In this document: positions 27,588-36,087 of the stretch, piece after piece
Layout of the letters: every line of letters begins with the position of its first letter
How positions within the stretch are numbered: position 1 is the stretch's first letter
NCBI RefSeq assembly: GCF_012295575.1
Contig: NZ_CP051180.1
Coordinates: 1,984,001 to 2,048,000 of the forward strand
Direction of reading: 5' to 3'
Length of the DNA stretch: 64,000 bases
Source: Ferrimonas lipolytica
GTDB lineage: Bacteria > Pseudomonadota > Gammaproteobacteria > Enterobacterales > Shewanellaceae
The notes under the pieces: model-generated
Told to the model about the DNA's origin: nothing
The model's database searches: none
The model's input: the letters and a program-made list of their open reading frames with translations, nothing else
Made by a program: the position numbers and the translations under genes

Positions 27588-28409
27588 TTAACGCCGACAA
27601 GACTGGTGCGTCGGTGGGCCAAACAACACCTTTAGCTTGGCCTTAGCGCCATCAACTCGACGCAATTGCTGGAACATATAACGCCATTGATGGATAACCA
27701 TTACTGTCCAACGTTTGGTTTCCATAAACCCGATTACCCCAAAACGGACTGGCTCATGCTTTAGCTCCGCCTGAAAAGTACCAAACATCCGATCCCAAAT
27801 CATCAACACACCAGCGTAGTTCTTATCGATATAGATAGGGTTGCGACCGTGGTGTACCCGATGGTGCGAAGGCGTATTGAACCACCACTGAAATATCGGC
27901 AGCTTGCCAGTCCATTTAGTATGCACAAAAAATTGGTAGCCTAAGTTCAAGCCAACAACGGCCAAAACGAGCTTAGGATCGTAGCCGAGCCAAACCAATG
28001 GCAACCAAAACAGCCACATTCCTGCTACTGGGTACAGCAAGCTTTGTCGAAAGGCGGTAGAAAAGTTCATCAGCGCCGAGCTGTGGTGCACTACATGAGC
28101 GCACCACAGCCAGTGCACACGATGGGAACAACGATGAAACCAGTAGTAAAGGAAATCCTGCACAACGAAGGCTAACAGCAGATTCAACGGCGTCAGCTCA
28201 ATCTCGAACCAACGAAACTGATACAACCAATAGAACAGCGGTAAAATTGCCAACAGCGAGAGTATCTCAGCCACTTGGAAGGTTACTGCCAAGACAACGT
28301 TGTTAAAGGTATCACGGCCGAGGTAGCGCTCTTTATGGCGCCAATACTCAAACGCGATAAAGCTGATAAATATCGGCCCAAGTGCCAGCTGAATATACTC
28401 AATCGGCAT
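27588..28409 (-). CDS. Fatty-acid hydroxylase/sterol-desaturase family membrane enzyme
   Basis: This is a di-iron membrane oxygenase of about 273 residues. The histidine clusters of the family are all present: YWFHRCSHRVHW, HVVHHSS, and late SHHRVHHGRNP, along with the HTKWTGK turn. Four to five hydrophobic helices surround them. Start ATG 28409 is preferred, with AAGGAT upstream and an 11-bp overlap with the SRPBCC gene. Bacterial members hydroxylate lipids such as carotenoids, ornithine lipids or alkylglycerols; the substrate here is open. It is cotranscribed with the SRPBCC protein. Confidence 0.88.
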   Translation of the reverse strand: MPIEYIQLALGPIFISFIAFEYWRHKERYLGRDTFNNVVLAVTFQVAEILSLLAILPLFYWLYQFRWFEIELTPLNLLLAFVVQDFLYYWFHRCSHRVHWLWCAHVVHHSSALMNFSTAFRQSLLYPVAGMWLFWLPLVWLGYDPKLVLAVVGLNLGYQFFVHTKWTGKLPIFQWWFNTPSHHRVHHGRNPIYIDKNYAGVLMIWDRMFGTFQAELKHEPVRFGVIGFMETKRWTVMVIHQWRYMFQQLRRVDGAKAKLKVLFGPPTHQSCRR

Positions 28410-28833
28410 CGAAGTGATCCTTAAGTTTAGCCATCGCCTTGCTAATATCACCGCGCAATAGCCAGCCAATCAGTGCCGTAGGTACCCAATTCGACGACGT
28501 TCCACTGATGACATAATGGAGCTCGGTGACTAGTTTATTGGCGGTAGGCAACAGCCGGATTACGCCAAGGTGGTTCTTCAACGGTGCTGCGCCAACAATG
28601 CGATAGGTTAGTTTGGTCTCGGTTAACCCAATAACTTGCTCATTGAAGGTTTTACCCATGGAAGTAACGGCGCGTATGGTGCCAACCCCACCTGAGGGTT
28701 GTCCCGCTGCGGCGGATTGCAACACAGCAAAACGGGCACTAAAAAAGCGACTCAGATTTTGATGATCAAGCAGTACTGGCATGATCTTGGCCGCCGAGCC
28801 GTTTACCCATACCTTAATATTTACCAGTTCCAT
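28399..28833 (-). CDS. SRPBCC (polyketide cyclase-like) protein
   Basis: This 144-residue protein from ATG 28833 has GAGGAT 6 bp upstream. The START/SRPBCC pattern is visible: an N-terminal strand with VWVNGSAAKIMPVLLDHQNLSRFF, a Gly-rich turn (GQPSGGVGTIRAV) and a C-terminal long helix. These proteins bind hydrophobic ligands. Overlap with the downstream fatty-acid hydroxylase suggests it hands over or senses a lipid substrate. No signal peptide is seen. Confidence 0.8.
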   Translation of the reverse strand: MELVNIKVWVNGSAAKIMPVLLDHQNLSRFFSARFAVLQSAAAGQPSGGVGTIRAVTSMGKTFNEQVIGLTETKLTYRIVGAAPLKNHLGVIRLLPTANKLVTELHYVISGTSSNWVPTALIGWLLRGDISKAMAKLKDHFDAD

Positions 28834-29189
28834 CTGGATCCTCGTAACCTTAGCTAACAATCAACTCACTAAAGCCTACAGTGAAGCGCCACAGTGCAGC
28901 AATCATTGTGATTCACAACGGTAATGAAAACAATTCACTAAACTGCCCACGTCAATTTCAGTTAGCACTCTGCCATCCAGTGGGGCAACTCCCGCCTCAG
29001 CACCACGAAGTAGTAGGTTGATAGTAATCGCATCGTTCATAGCACAACTACGCATAGATTAAGCAATCAACCGCAGCAGTGGTGCGAATTAGCTTACCCA
29101 AATGAGTGTAATTTCAGCGGTTGAATTTACGTCGCTTAACTTGTGCTTCAGATTGCACTACCGTGGACAAAAACAACGAAGGGAATTGT
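28834..29189. other. Intergenic region
   Basis: This 356-bp region lies between divergent genes. No credible reading frame, hairpin terminator or recognised operator was found. It must carry the promoters of both flanking genes. Confidence 0.4.
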
Positions 29190-30212
29190 ATGTTAGACAA
29201 TATGTTAACTGAGCAGGTACAGCTCGGATTTGATATCGCCACCAGTGTTACCATTATCGGTGCGTTACTGTCTTGGGGCTGGGAAAGCCGTCGCCGTGCG
29301 AGTAAAGAACGACAGTTAGGCCTGCACGAGCAAGCTCGAGTTGCCTCGCTGGAGAAGGTCCAATCCATCGTCAGCGAATTTGAAACCGCATTCAGTGATT
29401 TGGTACAGGCTGCCCATCAGTTTCAGGCACCGATCCGGCGCCGGATCAACGTTAGCAGTGACAACCCGTTTGAACGTCTGCAGCAATACATCACCAAAAA
29501 CCCTGAGTCAATTGACCAATTTACCGAACGTTTAGCTGAGATTCGTTTGGGTGTTGATGGCTACTACGAAGCGATTCAAAAACGACGTTACTCTTTGGTA
29601 CCGGTATTGGACTCATTACCAGGAGGTAAGGAGTTCCTCGCCAGCTTACAAAAGGACATTCAGGAGATTGGTGACGCCCACGATCAAATCAACTCCGGCT
29701 ACGTTGCTCTGCTCAAGGAGTTTCACGCCGCGGCGCAGAAGTGTGAACAGATAATCAGCGAAACTGAATTTGAAAATCCTGATGACGTCAGTGACAAAGA
29801 AAAGATCCAGTGCCTACTAGACAGCAATGCCTATCGCCAAGCCGCTTACTGGTTAGTCTCTGATAAGGATTACGATAGCTGGACTAACGGCTTCATTCCT
29901 ACGGATGCTAAACAGGAGTTCGAGCAGCGCCGAGAAGACAAGACGCTGCTTGAAAATGATGACCTGCTATTTAATGTTTACGTTAACCTCGCTAGTTACA
30001 TCATTAAGCAGCCAAATGCTTCTTACGCTGAGATCTTATGGCTTGCTTCCAAACAAGTAGGACAAACCACCACTGAGTGTAAAGATATCCTAATCAAGCT
30101 GAGCGCATTGACTCACAAGCTGTTGGTCAACAACGAAGATACTGAATTGAAGAAGATCATCGAGCTGTACGAGTCCGACGAATATTTGGGCCGCGAAACC
30201 TCAATTCGTTAA
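29190..30212 (+). CDS. Membrane-anchored helical protein of unknown function
   Basis: This 340-residue protein from ATG 29190 (GAAGGGAA upstream; the frame opens at 29121). One N-terminal hydrophobic helix (about residues 9-28, FDIATSVTIIGALLSW) is followed by a basic patch (ESRRRASKERQ) and then a long hydrophilic, mostly helical region with coiled-coil character. The basic patch suggests that the large C-terminal part stays in the cytoplasm. No enzyme motif was recognised. It stands alone, followed by a 12-bp-stem hairpin. The length and clean frame make it a real gene; the role is open. Confidence 0.8.
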   Translation: MLDNMLTEQVQLGFDIATSVTIIGALLSWGWESRRRASKERQLGLHEQARVASLEKVQSIVSEFETAFSDLVQAAHQFQAPIRRRINVSSDNPFERLQQYITKNPESIDQFTERLAEIRLGVDGYYEAIQKRRYSLVPVLDSLPGGKEFLASLQKDIQEIGDAHDQINSGYVALLKEFHAAAQKCEQIISETEFENPDDVSDKEKIQCLLDSNAYRQAAYWLVSDKDYDSWTNGFIPTDAKQEFEQRREDKTLLENDDLLFNVYVNLASYIIKQPNASYAEILWLASKQVGQTTTECKDILIKLSALTHKLLVNNEDTELKKIIELYESDEYLGRETSIR

Positions 30213-30224
30213 GTTCAGTAAATC

Positions 30225-30262
30225 AAGGTGGCATGGCTAATGCGATTAACCCATGCCACCTT
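30225..30262 (+). terminator. Strong hairpin after orphan gene (possible terminator)
   Basis: A perfect 12-bp stem AAGGTGGCATGG/CCATGCCACCTT with a 14-nt loop begins 13 bp after the stop at 30212. There is no T-run, so it may stabilise the mRNA end rather than terminate. A second small dyad (CGGCTA GATT TAGCCG, 30272-30287) follows. Confidence 0.5.
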
Positions 30263-30322
30263 GCACAGGTTCGGCTAGATTTAGCCGGACTCGCTAGGCG
30301 ACGCCCGCTAATGACTGAAGAG

Positions 30323-30420
30323 CAAAGATCTAGTGCATTATTGTTTGTCTTTGCAACCCGCCTAGCCAGTGCTTCAACAGCATTAGAAACAGCAATTTCT
30401 TGGTTCACTGGGTTAATTTC
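30323..30420 (-). mobile_element. Possible decayed inverted MITE fragment
   Basis: The reverse complement contains TTTCTAATGCTGTTGAAGCACTGGCTAGGCGGGTTGC-like text that lines up with the left third of the MITE family, then drifts. There are no clear ends or target duplication. If real, it is the only copy in the opposite orientation. Confidence 0.45.
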
Positions 30421-30518
30421 TGCCAATACCACCGGCAGATGCTCTGTAACGGTGCTGTTCTCCTCACCTAGCCAGTTGTTACAATAACGGTAATCTTTAC
30501 CCACTTGAGTTAGCGTTC

Positions 30519-31613
30519 TTGGAACTTCTACACATCGATTGTCTTGGCCAACCCCTTCGTCTTGAAGGTTCTCTTGCCGGATGGCAACAACTGTTTTGGA
30601 ACAATAAGTTGGTATCTGTTATCGATGCCTCTGACAGTAAAGCCAACAACACCCACCAGTTTGAACTCACCGCAATAAATGAGGCTCAGCAGAGCAAAGC
30701 GATTGCAGTATCATTGGCAACCGAACTGCAATGGCAACCGTTCAACCTCAAATATCAACTACTGGTCGACAGCGAATTAGTCACCAGCGGCGAACGCAAC
30801 AGCAAAGATATTGAACAGCAAACTCCGGTGCAAGCTGTGGTTGAAAAGCCTAAGTTCAGCATCATCGGGCTCGGCTCGTTGGCGTTGAAATTAATGAAGA
30901 GCGCTAAAGTGATAAAGGTCGTTTTAGCCGGAGCCAGTGTCGCCGCTTACTCTTGGCTATTCTCATGGCAGTTTGCCCTGATGCTAATTGGCTGTCTGGT
31001 GTTTCACGAATATGGCCATATTAAAGCGATGAAATATTTTGGCCTAAAAACCAAAGGGATCTATCTCATTCCCTTTGTCGGCGGCCTCGCTTTGGGCGAC
31101 AGCAAAATTAACACCCGCTGGCAGGATGTGGTTATCTCGATAATGGGACCAACCTTTGGCCTGTTTTTATCGATCTTGTCGCTTATTACTTATTGGGTCA
31201 CCGACGAGCCCATCTTTGCTGGATTAGCGGCATTCAATGCCCTCCTCAACTTATTCAATCTGCTTCCTATCTTGCCGCTTGATGGCGGCCATGTGCTCAA
31301 AAGCATCGCTTTTTCGATGAACAGCAAATTTGGTTTGGTTGCCTGTATTCTGGGTGCGGCTGCTGGCGTTTACCTGAGCTATATGTTTGGGTTAGCGTTG
31401 CTCGGCTTCCTATTATTGATTGGTAGTCTAGAGATCGTGTTTGAATGGCGTGGCCGTCATCAAAGCCATTTACTGCCGCTCGATCGTTATGGCCAAACAT
31501 TCTCAACGGTATGGTATCTGATGGTCGTTGCTGGCTTAATCAGCATTATTATGTCTATCGCTGCCGGCGGTGACAGCATGCTCAACCTGCCGCTGCAGAT
31601 CTTACAAAGCTGA
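30519..31613 (+). CDS. Membrane site-2-type metalloprotease (M50 family)
   Basis: This 364-residue protein is an intramembrane zinc protease of the M50 family. The zinc motif HEYGH is at residues 163-167 within a hydrophobic helix, and the third ligand motif NLLPILPLDGG lies near residues 246-256. The first 120 residues are soluble, and six or so hydrophobic segments follow. The start is TTG, the first possible codon after an in-frame stop, without a good ribosome site, so the start is uncertain. The gene stands alone and its substrate is unknown. A decayed MITE-like stretch lies just upstream. Confidence 0.85.
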   Translation: MELLHIDCLGQPLRLEGSLAGWQQLFWNNKLVSVIDASDSKANNTHQFELTAINEAQQSKAIAVSLATELQWQPFNLKYQLLVDSELVTSGERNSKDIEQQTPVQAVVEKPKFSIIGLGSLALKLMKSAKVIKVVLAGASVAAYSWLFSWQFALMLIGCLVFHEYGHIKAMKYFGLKTKGIYLIPFVGGLALGDSKINTRWQDVVISIMGPTFGLFLSILSLITYWVTDEPIFAGLAAFNALLNLFNLLPILPLDGGHVLKSIAFSMNSKFGLVACILGAAAGVYLSYMFGLALLGFLLLIGSLEIVFEWRGRHQSHLLPLDRYGQTFSTVWYLMVVAGLISIIMSIAAGGDSMLNLPLQILQS

Positions 31614-31690
31614 CCGCCAGCAGGTTGTCGGGTGACACTGCGCGACTGCCGCCATAAGGCGAACCAGCCTTATGACGGCGACACAAAAAG

Positions 31691-31983
31691 GGCTGTGTAC
31701 CAATTAAGTGTTGTTTTTTCTAAGGCTGTTAAAGCACTGGCTCGGCGAGTCGCGATACCAAGAGTAAAGCACTACCGCTATTGATCTTCTGCCGCATTGG
31801 AGCAGTACAGCGAAGCGTTTTGGACTGCGACCTAAGGCAAGGGGGATTCCAAAGGGGGCGAAGCTCCCCCTAATACATACAAGAATGTGCCGTCGCCACC
31901 GCGACATTGTCCCCCCTAAAAGCACCGAAATCGGTGAAGCCAAAGGCTTAAGATACACTTCAACAGCTAACTACGACACAGCC
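31691..31983 (+). mobile_element. MITE copy 5 (complete)
   Basis: This is a 293-bp element with GGCTGTGTACCAATTAAG and GACACAGCC ends. The flanks are CAAAAAG (left) and CAAAAAAG (right), a target duplication with one A slipped. The right flank is the T-tract (on the minus strand) of the SEC-C gene terminator. Confidence 0.9.
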
Positions 31984-31987
31984 CAAA

Positions 31988-32016
31988 AAAGCCAGTCAAC
32001 TAAGCTGACTGGCTTT
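31988..32016 (-). terminator. Terminator of SEC-C protein gene
   Basis: The stem AAAGCCAGTCA/TGACTGGCTTT with a 7-nt loop is followed on the minus strand by TTTTTTGGG. MITE copy 5 sits directly against its T-tract. Confidence 0.82.
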
Positions 32017-32062
32017 GGGAGGAATTGGCGTTGGCTATCACCTAAGTCCAACAGGGCTCAAC

Positions 32063-32407
32063 TTAGCCACAACACTTTTTATATTTCTTACCACTACCGC
32101 ACAAGCAAGGTTCGTTGCGCGCTGGCAGCTTCTGCTGCGTAACCGAAGTAACAACCTTGTTTAATTGCATCTCTAATTCAGCGAGAGACTCAACTGCACC
32201 GTCGCTGGTGTCAACGGTAATGTTGGCGTATAAGCCGGCTTCGGTAACCTGCGCTTCAATCTCTTGCTGTCGTACTTCGCTGGTCACAACCAAGGTCAGC
32301 GGGTATTTCTTACTCCCGGCTTTTTGGTTCACGTTTGCCTCATAGCCGTAGCTGATATGGCTTTGACGTGCATCCTGCCGCCCTTTGAAGAAAAACTTAT
32401 CTGACAT
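32063..32407 (-). CDS. SEC-C metal-binding motif protein (PBPRA1643-like)
   Basis: This 114-residue protein ends with a SEC-C zinc-binding motif: PARNEPCLCGSGKKYKKCCG, the C-x-C-x8-C-C pattern also found at the end of SecA. The N-terminal 90 residues (FFFKGRQDARQSHISYGYEAN and the following beta-alpha region) match the small SEC-C family named after Photobacterium PBPRA1643. The function is unknown; SEC-C motifs bind zinc and mediate protein or nucleic-acid contacts. It is a monocistronic gene with its own terminator. Confidence 0.88.
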   Translation of the reverse strand: MSDKFFFKGRQDARQSHISYGYEANVNQKAGSKKYPLTLVVTSEVRQQEIEAQVTEAGLYANITVDTSDGAVESLAELEMQLNKVVTSVTQQKLPARNEPCLCGSGKKYKKCCG

Positions 32408-32534
32408 TGTTGATTCTCAATTCACTAAAACGCTGATTCGACATGCGGCGATGCTGATGGCTGCCGCAAAGTTGGCAGAGTGTAGCACTATTTCCGCGGC
32501 CGTATTGGAGTCTTATCTGGTAACAGGTTAAAGC

Positions 32535-32564
32535 AAAAAGCACCGTCCGAAGACAGTGCTTTTG
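32535..32564 (-). terminator. Terminator of TonB receptor gene
   Basis: On the minus strand, a stem of about 12 bp AAAAGCACTGTC/GACGGTGCTTTT closes on a TTCG tetraloop. It lies 22 bp after the receptor stop. Confidence 0.82.
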
Positions 32565-32585
32565 TTTAACTGCGCCCAATTAAGA

Positions 32586-34712
32586 TTAGAATGCAGCCGT
32601 AATCGAAACGTTGAAGTTACGCTCTTCGCCAATGGTTACTTCGTCGTAGTCGCCGCCACCAAGGTAATCGGTATCAAACACGTTCTCCACATTGAAGCGC
32701 AGATCTACATCAGTGTTGGTAAACTTGAACTTGTAACTTGCACCGAAATCAACACGGGTATAGCTGTCTTTGGTAATGGTATTGCTGGTGTTGGCGTAAC
32801 GATCACCTTCATAGATAGCGCCTAAGTTAACCGCTAATGCATCGGTCAACTCGTAACGAGTCCAAGCATTAGCACTCCACTCTGGGGTATCGATTGGACG
32901 CTTACCTTCCAAGGTCGTGTGGTTGGTGTATTCAGCATCAAGGTACATGGTCGATGCTGACACAAACAGCTTCTCTCCAGCACGTCCTTGCGCGCCAAAT
33001 TCAAACCCTTTGTGCTGCTGTTCACCATCTTGGCTGGTGCGAGAGTCCAGCTCTGGGTTGGCAGGATCACTGTAGTCGTGAGTAAGGATAATGTCTTTTT
33101 TGGTGATGTCGAAATAGGCACCGGTTAGCAACAAGTGACCTTCAAACAACTCAACCTTAGAACCGACTTCCCACGCTTCTGAGGTAACTGGATCAAGGTT
33201 ATCACCGTCGTTAACGTCATTAACGTCGTTTACCTCGGTCTGCGGTTCGAAACTCTCCGAGTAGTTAGCGTAGATGGTGGTGTTAGCTAACGGCTGGTAT
33301 ACCACACCGAAACGCGGCAACACACTGTCGCTATCGTCGTTGGAGCTATCAGTATCACGGTCCAGATCATCGTAACGAACACCTACCAACAGTTTCCATT
33401 GCTCGTTAATAGTGATCAAATCCTGTAGGTACACACCGTAGTAGAAATACTCTGATGGGTCACCAGCTTCAACACTATGGTAATTAAGATCTGGCTTTGC
33501 GATTGGCTCGCCGATGGTTACTGGCGTTAGGCTGCCCCGATCTCGGGTTTGCTGATAGCGGTAGTCAACGCCATTGGCGCCAAACAACAACTGGTGATCC
33601 AGATTACCAGTCATAAATTGAGCGCTTAAATCAGCATAGAAAGTGTTATATTCCCAATCATCAAAACGGTCGAATGGATTAATGGCATACTCGCCAGTTT
33701 CTGCATTGTACTGGTTATATTGTGGCGACGAATCGAAACGCTGACGTTCAAACTGCTGGTTGTTATACCCCATCTTCAGCTGCATGTTATTGGTTAGATC
33801 AAGATGAAGATCGGCACCAATGTTTTGCGCAGTAATATCGATAAAGGCCCATGGCTGATCCCAAATCTGGTCGTCTTTACCAATCAGGTTACCGTCGTCA
33901 TCTAACCAACCACCAACGTCGATGCCCGCTTCATCTTCAGTGCGATCGTAATGCACATTCAATGTAGCCATGTCACCAATATCAAACTCAACCTGCAGCG
34001 AGCCAAGGAAACGGTCACGCTCGTTCTCTTCCCCGTCTTGATATTCACGCCACATGTTTTCATCTTGTTTTACCAAGATCGCGCGGCCACGAATGCTACC
34101 GTCATCATTTAGCGCACCACCAGTATCAAGCTGGTAACGAGTTGATCCTTGGTCGTCAATATCAACACCTACCTCAGCGAAACGCTCAACCGTTGGCTTC
34201 TTAGTCACCATGTTGATCAGGCCACCTGGTGCAGATTGACCATATAACATTGACGATGGGCCTTTAATTACTTCGACCCGCTCAAGGATTTCAACAGGGT
34301 GCATGTAGTGTGACCACACCTGCTGGCCATCTTTAAGATAACCAGTGCCTGAGTTCAGCTCAAAACCACGCAAGCTAAACACTTCCCGGTTCCACTTTTT
34401 AGTTCCCGCTGTAACCGAAGAGTCATTGGTTAATACCTTGCCTAAGGTCGTCGCCAGCTGCTCGTCCATTACGATCTCTGGAATAACCGCAACCGACTGA
34501 GGTGTATCCATTAGGTCGATATCACCGCGCAGTGCGCCGGTAGCAGCGCCGTTCTTGTAGTCGTTAAAGGCGTTGCCGGTAACAACCATACTCTCTACCG
34601 CAGCATACTGGTCTCCGGTTTGTTCTTGCTCAGCGGCCACATTGGTCGATACAGCCAACATGGCTAAAAAGATTGGGGATAGCTTCAACACAGGTACTCC
34701 GTTCATCATCAT
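32586..34712 (-). CDS. TonB-dependent siderophore-type outer-membrane receptor
   Basis: This 708-residue TonB-dependent receptor imports ferric siderophores or similar metal chelates across the outer membrane. After a signal peptide (cleavage near NVAAEQ), the plug domain shows MDTPQSVAVIPEIVMDEQ, SLRGFELNSG and EVIKGPSSMLYGQSAPGGLINMVTKKP, the pattern of the FhuA/FpvA/FoxA group. A 22-strand barrel follows and ends in Phe (ITAAF), as needed for BAM assembly. A Fur box lies upstream. Divergent transcription from the PepSY/DUF2271/ABC operon suggests a joint uptake route. The start could be any of three consecutive Met. Confidence 0.93.
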   Translation of the reverse strand: MMMNGVPVLKLSPIFLAMLAVSTNVAAEQEQTGDQYAAVESMVVTGNAFNDYKNGAATGALRGDIDLMDTPQSVAVIPEIVMDEQLATTLGKVLTNDSSVTAGTKKWNREVFSLRGFELNSGTGYLKDGQQVWSHYMHPVEILERVEVIKGPSSMLYGQSAPGGLINMVTKKPTVERFAEVGVDIDDQGSTRYQLDTGGALNDDGSIRGRAILVKQDENMWREYQDGEENERDRFLGSLQVEFDIGDMATLNVHYDRTEDEAGIDVGGWLDDDGNLIGKDDQIWDQPWAFIDITAQNIGADLHLDLTNNMQLKMGYNNQQFERQRFDSSPQYNQYNAETGEYAINPFDRFDDWEYNTFYADLSAQFMTGNLDHQLLFGANGVDYRYQQTRDRGSLTPVTIGEPIAKPDLNYHSVEAGDPSEYFYYGVYLQDLITINEQWKLLVGVRYDDLDRDTDSSNDDSDSVLPRFGVVYQPLANTTIYANYSESFEPQTEVNDVNDVNDGDNLDPVTSEAWEVGSKVELFEGHLLLTGAYFDITKKDIILTHDYSDPANPELDSRTSQDGEQQHKGFEFGAQGRAGEKLFVSASTMYLDAEYTNHTTLEGKRPIDTPEWSANAWTRYELTDALAVNLGAIYEGDRYANTSNTITKDSYTRVDFGASYKFKFTNTDVDLRFNVENVFDTDYLGGGDYDEVTIGEERNFNVSITAAF

Positions 34713-34767
34713 GAGTAATTATCCCGGCCAACAGTAAATGTAAATTATTCGCATTTCAACACATGAT

Positions 34768-34782
34768 TAATAATAATTATCA
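34768..34782 (-). promoter_or_regulatory. Fur box
   Basis: On the minus strand the sequence TGATAATTATTATTA matches the 7-1-7 Fur consensus TGATAATNATTATCA at all but one position. It lies about 55 bp upstream of the TonB receptor start, so iron probably represses that gene. Confidence 0.75.
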
Positions 34783-34833
34783 TTTGCGTTGGTTTTGCTT
34801 GAGTTTTGTTCAATTTTGAAATAATTCAATTTA

Positions 34834-34844
34834 AACATAATGTT
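34834..34844. promoter_or_regulatory. Palindrome AACATAATGTT in shared promoter region
   Basis: This is an 11-bp dyad in the divergent region between receptor and operon. It might be a Zur- or Fur-family site for the operon, but the match to known consensus is weak. A second Fur-like stretch (AATGAGAATTCATCGCATT, 34882-34900) lies nearer the operon start. Confidence 0.3.
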
Positions 34845-34951
34845 AACAATGTGCGCCTTGACACAAATTTACACAAACCTTAATGAGAATTCATCGCATT
34901 AGCATTTATTTGCTGCTATTGTCTCGCCATCCTTCTTAACTCTCGAAGCTC

Positions 34952-35566
34952 ATGGCCAAATCGTTTTATCCACTTGCCCGCACGATTCACCAATACGTCT
35001 CCATGGCGATGTTGCTGTTAGTGCTGTTCTTTGCCGTTACCGGCATCACCCTTAACCACCCACAGTGGTTTGTTGGGGAACCGCAAGTAAATGAGATTGA
35101 GACAACACTGCCTTCGACTTTATTAAGTTCAACCTTGGCCACTCGCCCCATTGATACCAGTGCCTTAGTGAATCACCTGCTTGAGCTGCACCCGTTGAGC
35201 GGCAAGGCCTCCGAGCAAGACCTGTTTACCGACTGGGAAGATGGAGAGTTACTCGAGGGAGAGTTAAGCCAAAGCTTTCAAGGGCCTGGCTATCACGCCA
35301 GCCTGTTTATCGATTTAACCACTGGTGAGGCGCAGATCAGCGAACGCGATGCAGGTGTTGTCGCCTTCCTAAATGATCTACACAAAGGACGATACAGCGG
35401 CGAGTTCTGGTCTGTTGTTATCGATATCAGCGCACTATTGATGGTGCTATTTAGCCTATCTGGTGCGGTGCTGATTTTGCCTAAAAAACGTATCGCCAAA
35501 AAATTTATGTTGGTGAGTGTCATCGGTGGCGTTATTGCGCTGCTATTGGCACTGACTACGCGCTAA
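34952..35566 (+). CDS. PepSY-associated transmembrane protein
   Basis: This 204-residue inner-membrane protein resembles PepSY_TM-like proteins: a first helix with IHQYVSMAMLLLVLFFAVTGITLNHP, a periplasmic middle domain, LNDLHKGRYSGEFW, and a second and third helix ending LLLALTTR. His residues in the helices (IHQ, LNHP, LHKG) recall heme- or metal-binding reductases that release iron from siderophores in the periplasm. It is the first gene of the nine-gene operon and sits 8 bp from DUF2271. Reductase function is an inference. Confidence 0.8.
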   Translation: MAKSFYPLARTIHQYVSMAMLLLVLFFAVTGITLNHPQWFVGEPQVNEIETTLPSTLLSSTLATRPIDTSALVNHLLELHPLSGKASEQDLFTDWEDGELLEGELSQSFQGPGYHASLFIDLTTGEAQISERDAGVVAFLNDLHKGRYSGEFWSVVIDISALLMVLFSLSGAVLILPKKRIAKKFMLVSVIGGVIALLLALTTR

Positions 35567-35574
35567 AGGAGCTA

Positions 35575-36087
35575 TTGATGAAATTTCCATTGGCCTGTGC
35601 CGCTATGCTGCTTTCAACCAGCACCATTGCTGCACCACTGCCTAGCCAAGCTAGCTTGACCATTGATCTTGCTATCAACGATCTTAAAGTCGCTAACCCC
35701 GCTAAGCCATACGTTGCCGTATGGCTAGAAGATGCCAACAAGAAACCCGCCGCACAGTGGGCCTTGTGGACCGGTAACCAAACCGAATGGCTGAAGGATA
35801 TCCGCACTTGGTGGCGTAAATTTGGTCGTTACAACGTTAACGAGATCGATGGCTACTCATCAGCCACTCGCGCGATTGGCGAGCACAGCATTAAAGCCCC
35901 ACTGCAACACTTAGATGGTTCTGAGCTCCAGCAAGGGCAATACACCCTTTACATTGAAGCAGTGCGAGAGCATGGCGGTCGTGACATCGTTCGCCAAAAA
36001 CTAAATCTTGGCGAAGACGCCATCCAGTTCACCATCCCAGCCAAGGCTGAGTTGGGCCAAATTACTATCAATTACAAGGTGCAATAA
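35575..36087 (+). CDS. DUF2271 periplasmic protein
   Basis: This 170-residue protein with a signal peptide (cleavage near IAAPLP) matches DUF2271: ASLTIDLAIN, PYVAVWLEDANKKPAAQWALW, WWRKFGR and GQYTLYIEAVREHGGRD. The family is a secreted beta-sandwich of unknown function that often travels with PepSY proteins near iron-regulated receptors. A GGAG site lies before the ATG. The next gene starts immediately after its stop. Confidence 0.85.
   Translation: MMKFPLACAAMLLSTSTIAAPLPSQASLTIDLAINDLKVANPAKPYVAVWLEDANKKPAAQWALWTGNQTEWLKDIRTWWRKFGRYNVNEIDGYSSATRAIGEHSIKAPLQHLDGSELQQGQYTLYIEAVREHGGRDIVRQKLNLGEDAIQFTIPAKAELGQITINYKVQ

Noticed and set aside
30519-31613. Reading the M50 protein as a membrane-bound RseP
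   Set aside because: RseP has PDZ domains and lies with bamA and lpxD. This protein has neither the domains nor the context, so only the general M50 call is given.
34738-34765. A second Fur box next to the receptor start (around TAAATTATTCGCATTT)
   Set aside because: Match to the 7-1-7 consensus is too weak compared with the clear box at 34768.
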